From positions 1 through 7,336 of the forward strand of contig CAMDHB010000172.1 of NCBI GenBank assembly GCA_945897655.1: a stretch of DNA of 7,336 bases, in the 5' to 3' direction. A program made the translations under genes and the position numbers. Shown here in pieces: positions 6,559 through 7,336 of this stretch. The notes beneath the pieces are model-generated. The model saw nothing but the letters and a program-made list of their open reading frames with translations. It had not been told where the DNA came from and ran no database searches. This DNA comes from Pseudorhodobacter antarcticus. GTDB taxonomy: Bacteria > Pseudomonadota > Alphaproteobacteria > Rhodobacterales > Rhodobacteraceae. Positions within the stretch are counted from its first letter, which is position 1. Each line of letters begins with the position of its first letter.

Positions 6559-7336
6559 ATGGCCTGGAAGACGATGGACGACGTGGCCCTTGCGGGAAAA
6601 AACGTGCTGACACGGGTCGATATCAACGTGCCGATGGAGGGGGATGTCGTGACTGACACCACCCGGATCGACAAGATCAGGCCGACCGTCGAAGACATCA
6701 TTGCGCGCGGCGGCAGCGTCGTCCTGCTGGCCCATTTCGGCCGTCCCAAGGGCAAGGTCGTCCCCGAGATGAGCCTGCGCCGCGTTCAACCGGCACTGGA
6801 GGCGTCTTTGGGCCGCAAGGTGGTGTTCATGGAACGGCCTGACCGGGCGATGCTTGATGCGCTGCCCTCCGATGCGGTGGTTCTGGTCGAAAACACCCGA
6901 TTCACCGATATGGAGGAGGCGAACGATCCCAAGATGGCGCAGTTTCTGGCCTCCCTTGGCGATGTGTTCTGCAACGATGCCTTTTCAGCCGCCCACCGCG
7001 CCCATGCCTCCACCGAAGGCGTGGCCCATCTGTTGCCGAGTTTCGCCGGTCGTCTGATGGAGGAAGAGTTGCGGGCGTTGGAAGCCGCCTTGGGCACCCC
7101 GCAACGCCCGGTGGTGGCCGTGGTTGGCGGGGCCAAAGTGTCGACCAAGCTGGAACTGCTGGGCAATTTGGTGACCAAGGTGGATCACCTTGTCATCGGT
7201 GGCGGCATGGCCAACACGTTCCTGGTGGCCCAAGGGGTCGAGGTTGGCAAATCGCTGGCCGAGCGGGACATGGCGCCGATGGCATTGGAGATTGTGGCCA
7301 AGGCCAAGGCGGCAGGGTGCACCATTCACCTGCCCG
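6559..7336 (+). CDS. pgk: Phosphoglycerate kinase, 3' partial
   Basis: The first 259 residues of an enzyme normally about 390-400 long; the frame is still open at the window edge. It interconverts 1,3-bisphosphoglycerate plus ADP with 3-phosphoglycerate plus ATP in cytoplasmic glycolysis and gluconeogenesis. Family motifs appear in order: LTRVDINVP (residues about 17-25) with the substrate-binding Asp and Asn, TDTTRI, LLAHFGRPKGK, VENTRF, NDAFSAAHRAHAS, VVGGAKVSTKLELLGNL at the start of the nucleotide-binding half, and IGGGMANTFL. The SAAHRAHAS and KVSTKLELL forms are typical of alphaproteobacterial Pgk. The third of three ATGs in a row is chosen because of AAGGAG six bases upstream; residue 2 onward reads AWKTMDDV. 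In this setting it would process triose phosphates, including those derived from fructose made by the polyol operon, although the genes are not in one operon. Confidence 0.96.
   Translation, partial: MAWKTMDDVALAGKNVLTRVDINVPMEGDVVTDTTRIDKIRPTVEDIIARGGSVVLLAHFGRPKGKVVPEMSLRRVQPALEASLGRKVVFMERPDRAMLDALPSDAVVLVENTRFTDMEEANDPKMAQFLASLGDVFCNDAFSAAHRAHASTEGVAHLLPSFAGRLMEEELRALEAALGTPQRPVVAVVGGAKVSTKLELLGNLVTKVDHLVIGGGMANTFLVAQGVEVGKSLAERDMAPMALEIVAKAKAAGCTIHLP

Noticed and set aside
6447..6656. Small plus-strand frame of 69 codons overlapping the pgk start
   Set aside because: It overlaps pgk in another frame, has no good ribosome binding site and shows a biased, low-complexity composition.
1..7336. 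Mobile element, CRISPR array, tRNA/rRNA or defence system
   Set aside because: No transposase, terminal inverted repeats, spaced repeats, cloverleaf-like sequence or defence-type protein was seen; the genes are metabolic or housekeeping.

Overview
The window looks like an ordinary chromosomal segment of a GC-rich alphaproteobacterium, most likely of the Rhodobacter/Roseobacter group (Rhodobacterales). The best clue is the left end, where the order ABC-transporter ATPase, SDR sorbitol dehydrogenase, mannitol 2-dehydrogenase matches the polyol operon (smoK-smoS-mtlK) known from Rhodobacter sphaeroides. No mobile element, tRNA, rRNA, CRISPR array or phage gene is visible, and nearly every base is coding.

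Layout. (1) 1-2960, plus strand: the 3' part of a polyol uptake and catabolism operon. SmoK (5' end cut off by the window) powers sugar-alcohol import, SmoS oxidises sorbitol or related hexitols, and MtlK oxidises mannitol to fructose. The genes are packed with a 4-base ATGA overlap and then a 1-base gap. The operon seems to end at mtlK, with no sugar kinase directly after it. (2) 2935-4038, minus strand: anmK, the anhydro-N-acetylmuramic acid kinase of cell-wall recycling, convergent with mtlK and overlapping it by 26 bases. (3) 4084-5334, plus strand: tyrS, tyrosyl-tRNA synthetase, divergent from anmK across 45 bases. (4) 5373-6435, minus strand: two overlapping cyclophilin-type peptidyl-prolyl isomerase genes, the first cytoplasmic and the second with a signal peptide. 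A GC-rich hairpin between tyrS and this pair probably terminates transcription, most clearly for the minus-strand genes. (5) 6559 to the right edge, plus strand: pgk, phosphoglycerate kinase, divergent from the isomerase pair and cut off by the window end.

I see no convincing new biological system. The points worth a second look are small: the polyol operon without an adjacent kinase, a hairpin that folds better on one strand inside the anmK 3' end, the tandem cytoplasmic/periplasmic cyclophilin pair with altered active-site positions, the very short anmK-tyrS divergent region, and a direct repeat in the isomerase-pgk intergenic region.
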